NCBI GenBank assembly: GCA_004552385.1
Contig: SFOL01000109.1
Span: forward strand, 1 to 7,898
Direction: 5' to 3'
Length of the DNA: 7,898 bases
Source: Bacteroidales bacterium
Lineage (GTDB): Bacteria > Bacteroidota > Bacteroidia > Bacteroidales > Marinilabiliaceae
Position numbers and translations under genes: made by a program. Below are positions 1 through 5,983 of this stretch, piece after piece. Below the pieces are notes generated by a model. The model made no database searches. It saw only the letters and a program-made list of their open reading frames with translations, and was not told where the DNA came from. Position 1 is the first letter of the stretch, and each line of letters starts with the position of its first letter.

Positions 1-920
1 GAGCCTGTCACCATTCCGTGCGCGTCCGTCACCAGCTTGCGGAATCCGCTCGTCTGGTGGTGGTTCGTGGTCGCGAACGTGTAGGCCGTGGCCAGCTTGT
101 CGAGGTCGGGCTTCATCACCAGCACGAGGTCTGTCCCGTCCCAGCGGTAGGCGCGCCCGTCCTGCTTGTTGATGTAGAGCTTGTCTGTCCACGGGTGTTC
201 GCCGCTGTCTGTGAACTCGGTATATTTGTCCGAGTTGTTCCATACGTTTACATACTGACTGCCCGAACCATTTGGTTGGAAAGCGAACTGCTTCGCGCTC
301 TTGACGAACACCACCTTCCCGACAGTTTCTGGGACTCCAACGCCGGTAATCGTCGCTGAGTCCACGAACCCGTCGAACGCCATCACGGAGTGTCCCTGCA
401 TCTGCAAGACGCTGGCCATGCCGCCCAAGCCTTCCGTCGTTCCCGTGAAGTCCTCAAGGCTCTTGATTCTGTCCCCCAGCCCCGTGAGGTTCTTCTGAAG
501 CCCCGTCACGTTGTCGATGGAGTGCGTGTGGTTCTTGGGGGCTGCATCATTGATGCCGTAGCCCGACAGGGTGGTGGGCTTGCCCGTGACGCCGCTCCAC
601 GGCACCTGCGAGGCCTGTCCCGCCGTGTACTCCATGTAGCCCGCCGCGCTCGAGAGCTTGCTCTCGTCAATCACGATGTACATCATCTTCGACGAGAGCA
701 CCTTCACTGTGTCGCCAAGCTGCACCTGCGACACGGTGAGCTTGAAGCGGGCGGTGTCGTCGGCCACCTGCACCACGCGCTCCAGCGCGCCCTGCGGCAG
801 GTGGGAGATGTCAATCACGCCCTGGATGCCGCTCGCGAGGCTCTTGCCCGCCACAATCGTTCCATTCTTTATTTTCTGAGTGTAATACTTCAGTCCGTTT
901 TGGTCCAAATACTTTGCCAT
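1..920 (-). CDS. Phage tail fibre protein, C-terminus beyond the window
   Basis: Open from the ATG at 918-920 through the left edge, giving 306 visible codons. The N-terminus MAKYLDQNGLKYYTQKIKN matches the short N-terminal peptide found on many Bacteroidales phage tail proteins, and the next gene upstream shares its MAKYLD-x-NG core. Residues about 106-133 (VPWSGVTGKPTTLSGYGIND, then a KNHTH motif) are the classic tail-fibre repeat 'GKPTTLSGYGItDA...HTH'. This is followed by a likely short coiled coil around residues 137-157. The role is inferred to be a distal tail or receptor-binding component. The leader AAAAAAAGGAAAGAAT supplies a plausible AGGAAAG ribosome binding site. It is the last visible gene of the minus-strand tail cassette and sits 39 bp after its neighbour. 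The family-level tail-fibre call is strong; the exact position in the virion is unknown. Confidence 0.82.
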   Translation of the reverse strand, partial: MAKYLDQNGLKYYTQKIKNGTIVAGKSLASGIQGVIDISHLPQGALERVVQVADDTARFKLTVSQVQLGDTVKVLSSKMMYIVIDESKLSSAAGYMEYTAGQASQVPWSGVTGKPTTLSGYGINDAAPKNHTHSIDNVTGLQKNLTGLGDRIKSLEDFTGTTEGLGGMASVLQMQGHSVMAFDGFVDSATITGVGVPETVGKVVFVKSAKQFAFQPNGSGSQYVNVWNNSDKYTEFTDSGEHPWTDKLYINKQDGRAYRWDGTDLVLVMKPDLDKLATAYTFATTNHHQTSGFRKLVTDAHGMVTG

Positions 921-959
921 ATTCTTTCCTTTTTTTAGTTAGTTATGTTGTTGTAAATG

Positions 960-1403
960 TCATTTCATCTGATGCACGTCGCACGCCATCGTCCCCCACG
1001 TGTTCCCCTGCACGTGGAACCACGTCACGTGCAGGTGGAGTCCGCCCTTGGTGTACATGTCGGAGAAGTTCATCGTCTTGTAGATTCCGAACCCGTCTGC
1101 GTTAACGACGTTAATTCTCGCCCCGCTGTCGGAGCGGAGCATGATGTCCATGTGCAGCGTCCCCGCCAGGCTCTGCCATCCGCTCGGGAGCTTGAGGCTG
1201 AGCGTTGTCGCTGTCACCGCCGTGGAGTTGGCGATGATGTAGTAGTCACTACCGAAGTTGAGCGTCGTGGTGCTGTTGTTCGTCCCGATGGTCACGTACT
1301 TTGTCGGCCTCACGTCCTCCTTGCCCGAGACGAGGGTCTTCATCTTTGTCCACAGCTGCGAGGCCAGCCTTTTCACTCCATTTGCGTCGAGATATTTTGC
1401 CAT
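960..1403 (-). CDS. Small phage tail-associated protein (147 aa)
   Basis: Complete ORF with ATG at 1401-1403 and TGA at 960-962. It opens with MAKYLDANGVKRLASQLWTK, so it shares the MAKYLD-x-NG N-terminal peptide with the tail-fibre gene just downstream. In this phage group that peptide probably marks proteins docking on a common tail structure (inference). The body (residues about 34-147) is rich in Thr, Ser, Gly and aromatic residues with alternating hydrophobics, as expected for a beta-rich appendage domain. No enzyme motif is visible. The leader is A/T-rich (TTTTAAAAAAAACATTATGAC) with no clear Shine-Dalgarno site, which is normal for Bacteroidetes. Only 22 bp separate it from the 233-aa gene, so it is probably co-transcribed. 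It could be a receptor-binding tip, a chaperone or a decoration protein; the sequence does not decide. Confidence 0.72.
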   Translation of the reverse strand: MAKYLDANGVKRLASQLWTKMKTLVSGKEDVRPTKYVTIGTNNSTTTLNFGSDYYIIANSTAVTATTLSLKLPSGWQSLAGTLHMDIMLRSDSGARINVVNADGFGIYKTMNFSDMYTKGGLHLHVTWFHVQGNTWGTMACDVHQMK

Positions 1404-1425
1404 GTCATAATGTTTTTTTTAAAAG

Positions 1426-2127
1426 TCAAATTATTGTCGCTCTCCTTTCAACCGTCGTGACGGTCGCCCTTGGTTGTTCCGTCGTCACCTCAGCCGTCCT
1501 CGCCACCGTCGTCACCTCGGCCTTTCCAGCCTCTCCGCCAGCCCCGTCCGTAGTTTCGCCAGCGGTGTCCTCCGCCACCGCCTCCACGGGCATTGCCGCC
1601 ACGCCAACACCGGCAATGGCCGCATCTATGTCGCCGCCCGACAGGCTCTCGCCTTGCACCACCCCCGTCTCCGCGGAGGCTATCTGCCGCAGCGTCACCC
1701 CATTGTACCAATAGGCCTTGTCGTCGTCCTCGCAGACGTAGAGGTTCCCCTGCCTCGGGACGAGGGAGTCGTCCTCGTACAGCTCCCACCCCTCCCAGTT
1801 AGAAGCTCCCTCCGTGGGGGGCGAGCTTGGGATTTTCCGCGCCACGGCGGCGAAGCAGCCATGAGTCCGCACGAAGAAGATGTCCACGCCCAAGGCTCCG
1901 GGGGTGATGGACATGCGCCTCACTTCCATGTCCTCCACGATTCCTGCGAACGGGAGCACCCGGAGGTCGCCCGCCGCGCTTCCTCCCCCCTTGCCGCCAA
2001 GGTAGGCCCTCACCACTTCCGCGGTGACCTTCATCTGCTTGTTGCCCCCCGCTGTGGCGGACTCCAGCAGGAACTTGTCTCCGTCCCATACCGCCGCTCC
2101 CATCTTGAAGTTCGTCGTAATGTCCAT
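1426..2127 (-). CDS. Phage tail protein with C-terminal nonapeptide repeat (233 aa)
   Basis: The ATG at 2125-2127 is chosen over a longer in-frame start at 2223 because a near-perfect AGGAGG lies 7 bases before it and overlaps the TAG stop of the upstream 871-aa gene (2139-2141). The N-terminus MDITTNFKMGAAVWDGDKFL and the following VVRAYLGG resemble Bacteroidales prophage tail proteins (family recall, not a search). Residues about 104-160 include EGWELYEDDSLVPRQGNLYV and KAYWYNGVTLRQIAS, which look like the 'value supplied to a field' modules of tail fibres. The tail end turns low-complexity: an Ala/Gly/Glu/Thr stretch, then three tandem 9-residue repeats A-x-V-T-T-x-x-x-R (residues 203-229) and a final ATII. 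Translation is probably coupled to the upstream gene. It is likely structural; partners are unknown. Confidence 0.75.
   Translation of the reverse strand: MDITTNFKMGAAVWDGDKFLLESATAGGNKQMKVTAEVVRAYLGGKGGGSAAGDLRVLPFAGIVEDMEVRRMSITPGALGVDIFFVRTHGCFAAVARKIPSSPPTEGASNWEGWELYEDDSLVPRQGNLYVCEDDDKAYWYNGVTLRQIASAETGVVQGESLSGGDIDAAIAGVGVAAMPVEAVAEDTAGETTDGAGGEAGKAEVTTVARTAEVTTEQPRATVTTVERRATII
1441..1521 (-). repeat. Three tandem 27-bp coding repeats (nonapeptide)
   Basis: The last part of the 233-aa tail protein is built from three contiguous nonapeptides: AEVTTVART, AEVTTEQPR and ATVTTVERR. The DNA core CCGTCGTCACCTC (plus-strand reading) occurs at 1479-1491 and 1506-1518, exactly 27 bp apart, and a degenerate third copy lies at 1441-1467. 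The pattern A-x-V-T-T is invariant, and the first copy ends in R-T rather than in R. Confidence 0.8.
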
Positions 2128-2138
2128 GTCCTTGCCTC

Positions 2139-4754
2139 CTAATAGAATATCCTGCAATACCACTTGCCGCCCTTGGCGACTAAGAATGCCATGCACCCTG
2201 CCTTGACGGTGATTTCCGCCCATTCCTTCCCATCGTTCACGGAGTGGACCGTCTGCCCGTTTGTCCCCGGGAGCAGGTGGTAGTTCCTTTCCGTCAGCCC
2301 CATGAGGGTGTAGTTGCTCCCGTCTGGGGGATTATTGGGCAATGTTATGGTCGTGTCCGTCCCGTTGCTGTCACCGACCATGACCAATGCGCCCGTGCGC
2401 ACGTACAGGATTCCACGCGCCACCATTCCTGTCTGGTTCGTGGCGTCGTCGCTGGGCATGATGGTGCAAGAACTCTCCACGGTGGCCGTCTCGAGCCGCA
2501 CGCCGCGCAGCACCCCCGAGAGGATGTCAAGTGCCACCTCGGCACCCCCCTCGGCCTTCAGCTGTAGGGCGGCAAAGTACGTGTGCGGGCTTTGCGCCGA
2601 GGCAATCTTGTAGCCAATCGCCGCAACGATGTTGCTGCTGGCCGAGTCAGCGACGAACTTCCTCTCTATGTAGCCGTTGTTCCCGTCCGCCTCCGTCGTG
2701 AGGTCTATCTTGCCGGGGGAGAGCGTCACCACTGACTTCCTGTAATCGTTCCGCCCCTCCAGCGTGTCCCCGTTGATGTTGAACCCGGCTATCTTCCCCG
2801 TCGTCGCGGTAACGTTGCCCTCAATGTAGGCGTTCTTGCTGTATAGGGTCCCGTCCTTGCTCACGGTGAACGTATAGGCGCTGTAGTTGTCGCCCGTCAC
2901 ACCAGGGTAGTCGTGGTGCTCGCCCACCCACAACGGGAAGTAGCCGCCAAGCCCGGCGTACTGCTTGCCTTTGCCGTCCAGCACGGAAATCTGCGTCCCC
3001 GTCATGAACTCGATGCGGGCGTTCTTGGCGATGAGCGTCTGGAAGAACGCGTCGTTGGCGTTCACCGCAATCTTCTCCCAATGTTCCTCTGTCGTCATGT
3101 TGGCGGCATGGGTGTAGGTCTTCCTGCAACGGAACATGTCCCAGCCTGTGGCCACGTCGTCGTTCCTCACGGCGTAGTAGTCGAGGTAGCAGAATCCGTC
3201 GGGGGTCACGGTGTCTCCTCCGTAGTAAGTCCGTCCGGCCTCGAGGCTCTTGTATATCCTCACCGTGCGCCCATTTGCCCCCGGCTCTCCTTGCTGGCCT
3301 CTCTCTCCAGCGAACTCCCCCAAGTCCAGCCAGCGGTCCTCGACGGCCATGTAGATGTGCGACCCGATGGTGTATGCGTCGCCCTCGTCCGAGCTTACCC
3401 CGACCCACACCCCGTCCCTCAGCGCGGTCTTCCCCTGAAGCATCTGGGCGAAGTGGTACGAGTCGCCGCTCTTGTCTATCAGCGCGACCTGTCCATTCTC
3501 CCACGTTCGGGTGTCCGCGTCGAAGTCTGACTGGGTCCTGTACCACGCCTCGGCGCGTCCCCGCATGCGCCAGCTGTTGCCGTCCTTGCCGGGCACGCCG
3601 TCGTCGCCCTTCTGTCCTGTCAGCCTCATGTATGTGGGCTGCCCGGCCTCCTTGTCGCCCCCGGCCTCCCGGCTCCACGGGGTCTCCCGCAGCCACAGGT
3701 ACGGCCTTGCGCTCGTCGTGGCCAAGGGACTCTGCGACCAGCTCCCCACGTCGTCGGGGGCGGTCATCGGCGTGGCGGTGCTCAGCTTGGCGCTGATGCC
3801 GTAGGCGTGATCATAGCCATGCTCGGTACCGCTGTCGCCCTTCTGCCCGTCGGCCACGACCTTTATAGTGAACTGCATCGTCAAGGCGGCGCGCCCCTCG
3901 CAGTCCATCGTCACCTCCACCGAGGCGGTTTTCCTGTTCCTGTAGTCCACGGTGTCCACCAACAGTGTGGAGTGGTCGAAGTGGGCCGTGCATCCGTCGC
4001 ACACCATCGTCAGCGCATATTTCCCCGACATATTCCCGCCGCTCGTCTCTGCGCAGGTCAGCAGTTTCTGCCCCTTCCTCACGGTGATGGAGCAGTGCAG
4101 CAGCCATTCCTTGCTCCCGTCGGCCTGTGTGGCCACGAGTTCCTGCTTCAGATTCCCCAAAGCGTCAACGGGCACCGTATCGGCGATGTTGTCCACGGAA
4201 TAGGTGTAGGGGGTTATGCCGTCGATGCCGCCGTCGCCCAATTGGACAAGGTGGCCGTCAAGATATACGTTGTTGATGTATGCTGAGTAGCCGCTCATGT
4301 TCAGCCCGAACATCGAGAGGTTACTGAGGTCGCCGAACTGCGCGCGGATGTTCCCCTTCCCGAAAGTCCAGCTGTCCACCCCGGCAAGATAGCGTTCGTA
4401 TGTCAGCGTGGAGTAGCGGCAAGTCTGTCTGCTGGGGTTCGTGAAGTTGCCGTAGCAGACGAAGTGCATCGCCACCGATGGGTGTCTGCTGTGGCTTCCG
4501 TCGGGGAACTCCCGCAGCTCGTACTTGAAGGCTGAGTTGTGAGCCGTCTCAGTGATGGACGTAACCTTGAAGTAGCAGGTGTAAAAGCCCGAGAACTTGA
4601 ACCCGCCCTTGCCGTCGTCACTGTCCTCCGTCGCATTGCTGCCGGCCACGTGGTCGTGGAAGATTCCCATGCAGATGTCGTCCACGGCCACCTTGCCAAT
4701 CTCGCCCTCCTCGAGCTTCAGCTTGATTTCGCCCGTAGCGGCTTCGCGCGCCAT
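2139..4754 (-). CDS. Large phage tail protein with collagen-like repeats (871 aa)
   Basis: ATG at 4752-4754, TAG at 2139-2141. Residues 7-170 (TGEIKLKLEEGEIG, VDDICMGIFHD, AMHFVCYGNFTN, YSTLTYERYLAG, AQFGDLSNLSMFGLNMSGYS) match a family of very long Bacteroidales prophage tail proteins as I recall them. Three collagen-like Gly-X-Y stretches sit at about 303-308, 380-391 and 483-494; such stretches often form trimeric linkers in phage fibres. Between them are WxG-type beta modules (for example RAEAWYRTQSD and TYYGGDTVTPDGFCYLDYYA). Residues about 565-660 (NDAFFQTLIAKNARIEFMTG, then a TGKIAGFNINGDTLEGR motif) are typical of the shaft region of these fibres. No protease or hydrolase motif is visible. 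Known homologues continue N-terminally into the 'RRFLEVPELRYNRVEV' module, which here is the separate overlapping 144-aa ORF, so this is probably the C-terminal piece of a split gene. Its start overlaps that ORF by 37 bp. Confidence 0.85.
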   Translation of the reverse strand: MAREAATGEIKLKLEEGEIGKVAVDDICMGIFHDHVAGSNATEDSDDGKGGFKFSGFYTCYFKVTSITETAHNSAFKYELREFPDGSHSRHPSVAMHFVCYGNFTNPSRQTCRYSTLTYERYLAGVDSWTFGKGNIRAQFGDLSNLSMFGLNMSGYSAYINNVYLDGHLVQLGDGGIDGITPYTYSVDNIADTVPVDALGNLKQELVATQADGSKEWLLHCSITVRKGQKLLTCAETSGGNMSGKYALTMVCDGCTAHFDHSTLLVDTVDYRNRKTASVEVTMDCEGRAALTMQFTIKVVADGQKGDSGTEHGYDHAYGISAKLSTATPMTAPDDVGSWSQSPLATTSARPYLWLRETPWSREAGGDKEAGQPTYMRLTGQKGDDGVPGKDGNSWRMRGRAEAWYRTQSDFDADTRTWENGQVALIDKSGDSYHFAQMLQGKTALRDGVWVGVSSDEGDAYTIGSHIYMAVEDRWLDLGEFAGERGQQGEPGANGRTVRIYKSLEAGRTYYGGDTVTPDGFCYLDYYAVRNDDVATGWDMFRCRKTYTHAANMTTEEHWEKIAVNANDAFFQTLIAKNARIEFMTGTQISVLDGKGKQYAGLGGYFPLWVGEHHDYPGVTGDNYSAYTFTVSKDGTLYSKNAYIEGNVTATTGKIAGFNINGDTLEGRNDYRKSVVTLSPGKIDLTTEADGNNGYIERKFVADSASSNIVAAIGYKIASAQSPHTYFAALQLKAEGGAEVALDILSGVLRGVRLETATVESSCTIMPSDDATNQTGMVARGILYVRTGALVMVGDSNGTDTTITLPNNPPDGSNYTLMGLTERNYHLLPGTNGQTVHSVNDGKEWAEITVKAGCMAFLVAKGGKWYCRIFY

Positions 4755-5152
4755 TGGTTGCCGACGTACACCTCCACGCGGTTGTATCGCAGCTCCGGCA
4801 CCTCCAAGAACCGCCGCAGGCTCAGCCCGTCGGCCTCCATCATGCCGTCCTTACCCAGTCTGATGCCGAAGCCCGCCAGTCCCCCGGCAAATCCGTCCTT
4901 GCCAATGATTGCGTCGCCCTTGATGGACGCGTCCCCCCTCACCTCGGCCGCGCCCATGGTGAGCTTGTGGGGGGTGGAGTCGTCCTGGTCCTTGCGCAGG
5001 AATGGGGCTCCGGCAAGGTACGACAGCAGAGCGAGGAAGGCGTTGCCTATCCTCGTGGCGGTGTTGGCGTGCGTACCGCGTTCGTCGCGGATGCCCTCGT
5101 ACAGGGTTCGAAGCTTTTCCAGCACTTGTGTCTGTATGGGTGTCTTAGCCAT
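4718..5152 (-). CDS. N-terminal module of the large tail protein, separate ORF (144 aa)
   Basis: ATG at 5150-5152, TGA at 4718-4720. The N-terminal residues 1-50 are helical and hydrophilic (TQVLEKLRTLYEGIRDERGT, then TATRIGNAFLALLSYLAGAP). Residues 63-90 form a short-repeat beta region (KLTMGAAEVRGDASIKGDAI). Residues 109-134 (GLSLRRFLEVPELRYNRVEV, then YVGNQW) are a strongly conserved signature of long Bacteroidales phage tail proteins, where it normally leads straight into the domain that here begins the 871-aa protein. After W134 the frame runs only ten more residues (RAKPLRAKSS) and stops. It is first in the minus-strand tail cassette, with a candidate promoter 18 bp upstream. It may be a broken half, or a genuinely separate N-terminal anchor translated with the downstream ORF. 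Confidence 0.75.
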   Translation of the reverse strand: MAKTPIQTQVLEKLRTLYEGIRDERGTHANTATRIGNAFLALLSYLAGAPFLRKDQDDSTPHKLTMGAAEVRGDASIKGDAIIGKDGFAGGLAGFGIRLGKDGMMEADGLSLRRFLEVPELRYNRVEVYVGNQWRAKPLRAKSS

Positions 5153-5169
5153 AATAGTTTCTTTTTAAG

Positions 5170-5202
5170 CAAAGGTAGTTTATATAATGTATTGCAGAAA
5201 AT
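5170..5202 (-). promoter_or_regulatory. Candidate Bacteroidetes promoter for the tail cassette
   Basis: Read on the minus strand, TACCTTTG (5170-5177) matches the Bacteroidetes -7 box TAnnTTTG. A T-rich stretch (TTTTC) about 19 bases further upstream is only a weak -33 box. The predicted start lies about 10 bases before the ATG at 5152, giving a very short leader. A 6-bp inverted repeat TGTATT/AATACA (5188-5193 and 5200-5205) overlaps the upstream half and could bind a regulator. Confidence 0.45.
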
Positions 5203-5268
5203 ACACGACAGAGGTTGGTTCAAGAGTCCCCGTTGTCATCCATTCCTTGTAAAGAAATAAGACATTCC

Positions 5269-5310
5269 CAAATCCTGTCATTCCGCCCCCAAGGCGAAAT
5301 GCAGGATTTG
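5269..5310. repeat. Inverted repeat 1 (extended hairpin)
   Basis: CAAATCCTG (5269-5277) pairs perfectly with CAGGATTTG (5302-5310). The interior continues with CATTCCGCC (5279-5287) against GGCGAAATG (5293-5301) with one mismatch, leaving a 5-nt loop. A single bulged T at 5278 separates the two stems, for 17 pairs in all. No T-run follows on either strand, so it is not a simple terminator. Confidence 0.8.
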
Positions 5311-5318
5311 ACCGCTCT

Positions 5319-5361
5319 GCCCACTAAAACAATGGCAAATCCTTGGCAAGTGGGCGTTTTT
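5319..5361 (+). terminator. Inverted repeat 2, weak plus-strand terminator shape
   Basis: GCCCACT (5319-5325) pairs with AGTGGGC (5349-5355) and is followed by GTTTTT. The 23-nt loop is long for an intrinsic terminator and no plus-strand gene precedes it, so a terminator role is doubtful. The dyad itself is certain. Confidence 0.4.
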
Positions 5362-5420
5362 CGCGCAAAAGGGGTCCCAAGTTACCGCTTCAAGACGGCA
5401 ATTTGGGTGATTTTGCGCGA
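5361..5420. repeat. Inverted repeat 3 (60-bp interrupted hairpin)
   Basis: The outer arms TCGCGCAAAA (5361-5370) and TTTTGCGCGA (5411-5420) are perfect complements. An inner CCCAA (5376-5380) pairs with TTGGG (5403-5407), and a CCG/CGG pair (5385-5387 with 5396-5398) closes a small loop. The nested pairing across 60 bp suggests selection for structure. Confidence 0.8.
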
Positions 5421-5432
5421 GTTTTCCACTAC

Positions 5433-5477
5433 CAAAAAACGCAAACCGCCCAATATCAACAATTTGGCGGTTTGCGT
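5433..5477 (-). terminator. Inverted repeat 4, minus-strand intrinsic terminator
   Basis: ACGCAAACCGCC (5439-5450) is the perfect complement of GGCGGTTTGCGT (5466-5477), with three more pairs inside after one mismatch. Read on the minus strand, the GC-rich stem is followed by a run of T (A at 5434-5439). It would stop minus-strand transcription arriving from the right, so a short minus-strand transcript from about 5480-5700 is possible, though I see no TAnnTTTG promoter for it. Confidence 0.6.
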
Positions 5478-5622
5478 GGCGGCTCTGCCGCTGCAGCCTG
5501 CCTTAGCAGCCCCCACCGCCCTAAGCCGCTTTGGCAATTGCCTCCCTTTGATATAGCGGAATATGTAAAGACCTTTCAACTCTGCAACGTCGGCAATTAA
5601 CTCTTTTGTCGCTGCAAGAGGT

Positions 5623-5636
5623 ATGGCAATTGCCAT
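5623..5636. repeat. 14-bp perfect palindrome
   Basis: ATGGCAATTGCCAT is fully self-complementary. Its 10-bp core GGCAATTGCC recurs at 5533-5542, 92 bp to the left. It may be a protein-binding site or part of a dispersed repeat. Confidence 0.6.
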
Positions 5637-5727
5637 CCGCGGTATGCGCCGGACGGATGAGCATCATCGGTTCAGTGCTTTAAGAGTAAGGAATAATAAA
5701 CATTTGTTGAAAATACTTTCCAAAACA

Positions 5728-5759
5728 TTTGCATAATCAACAAAAGTTTATTATCTTTG
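5728..5759 (+). promoter_or_regulatory. Bacteroidetes promoter for the 49-aa/DUF5053-like unit
   Basis: TTTG at 5728-5731 (-33 box), a 20-bp spacer, then TATCTTTG at 5752-5759, an exact match to the -7 box TAnnTTTG. The expected start is about 5764-5767, so the leader is about 20 nt and consists almost entirely of the sequence repeated in inverted form after the operon's last stop codon. Confidence 0.8.
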
Positions 5760-5785
5760 CAGTGTGATTAAAAAGAAAGGACGTA

Positions 5786-5935
5786 ATGAAGAAAAAACGA
5801 AAATCAAAGGAACTTAAAGAAAAAGAAGATGACCTGCTGTTCTATTTAGAGTATTGGAAAAAGTTCCCCAATCACTTTCAGAAGATAGCACAAAAGGAAA
5901 TCGACGAACTTGAAGACAAAATTAAGAACCATTAA
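5786..5935 (+). CDS. Small charged protein of unknown function (49 aa)
   Basis: ATG at 5786-5788, TAA at 5933-5935, with AAAGAAAGG placed 5 bases before the start as a good ribosome binding site. The protein begins with a strongly basic stretch (MKKKRKSKELKEKEDD), then an aromatic core (LLFYLEYWKKFPNHF, residues 17-31) and a charged helix (KEIDELEDKIKNH). It has no membrane segment and no recognisable motif. It is first in a two-gene unit with the DUF5053-like gene, 48 bp upstream of it, behind an excellent promoter. The leader carrying its ribosome binding site can pair with the 3' end of the operon, so its translation may be specially controlled. A regulator, an antitoxin-like or an anti-repressor peptide are all possible. 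The function is unknown; the gene itself is likely real. Confidence 0.7.
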   Translation: MKKKRKSKELKEKEDDLLFYLEYWKKFPNHFQKIAQKEIDELEDKIKNH

Positions 5936-5966
5936 GGTAAGCCTCCCGTTAGGGGAGGCAGACCTT
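5934..5966 (+). promoter_or_regulatory. Intercistronic hairpin between the 49-aa and DUF5053-like genes
   Basis: AAGGT (5934-5938) pairs with ACCTT (5962-5966), and inside it GCCTCCC (5941-5947) pairs with GGGAGGC (5953-5959) around a 5-nt loop, separated by a 2-nt internal loop. The stem starts inside the stop codon of the 49-aa gene and ends 17 nt before the next ATG. No T-run follows, so it is more likely an RNA stability or translation-control element than a terminator. Confidence 0.65.
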
Positions 5967-5983
5967 CTAAAATAAAGAATGAT

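Larger units (their letters stand above)
5203..5727. other. Gene-free intergenic stretch, dense in inverted repeats
   Basis: No convincing gene. Open frames exist on both strands (for example 5382-5636 minus), but they run straight through strong dyads and lack start signals. The stretch holds four consecutive inverted repeats (5269-5477), a small GCGGC-TCT-GCCGC hairpin (5479-5491), a GGCAATTGCC palindrome at 5533-5542 and again at 5625-5634, and two further GGCAATT copies (5397-5403, 5592-5598). It resembles dispersed intergenic repeat DNA of Prevotella-like genomes, a resemblance drawn from memory only. Confidence 0.6.

Noticed and set aside
390..938. Long plus-strand open frames across the tail cassette (for example 390-938, 957-1460, 1474-2142, 2913-3530).
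   Set aside because: They are antisense to well-supported tail genes in GC-rich DNA where stop codons are rare. Their products are Arg/His/Pro-rich without motifs or ribosome binding sites.
4735..4760. Programmed -1 ribosomal frameshift joining the 144-aa and 871-aa ORFs.
   Set aside because: No X-XXY-YYZ slippery heptamer is present at the overlap, and an ATG with good position begins the second ORF. Not excluded, but not supported.
5382..5636. A minus-strand 84-codon frame in the intergenic region as a protein gene.
   Set aside because: It has no recognisable domain and runs through a terminator-shaped dyad, and the opposite strand is equally open. It is better explained as repeat DNA.
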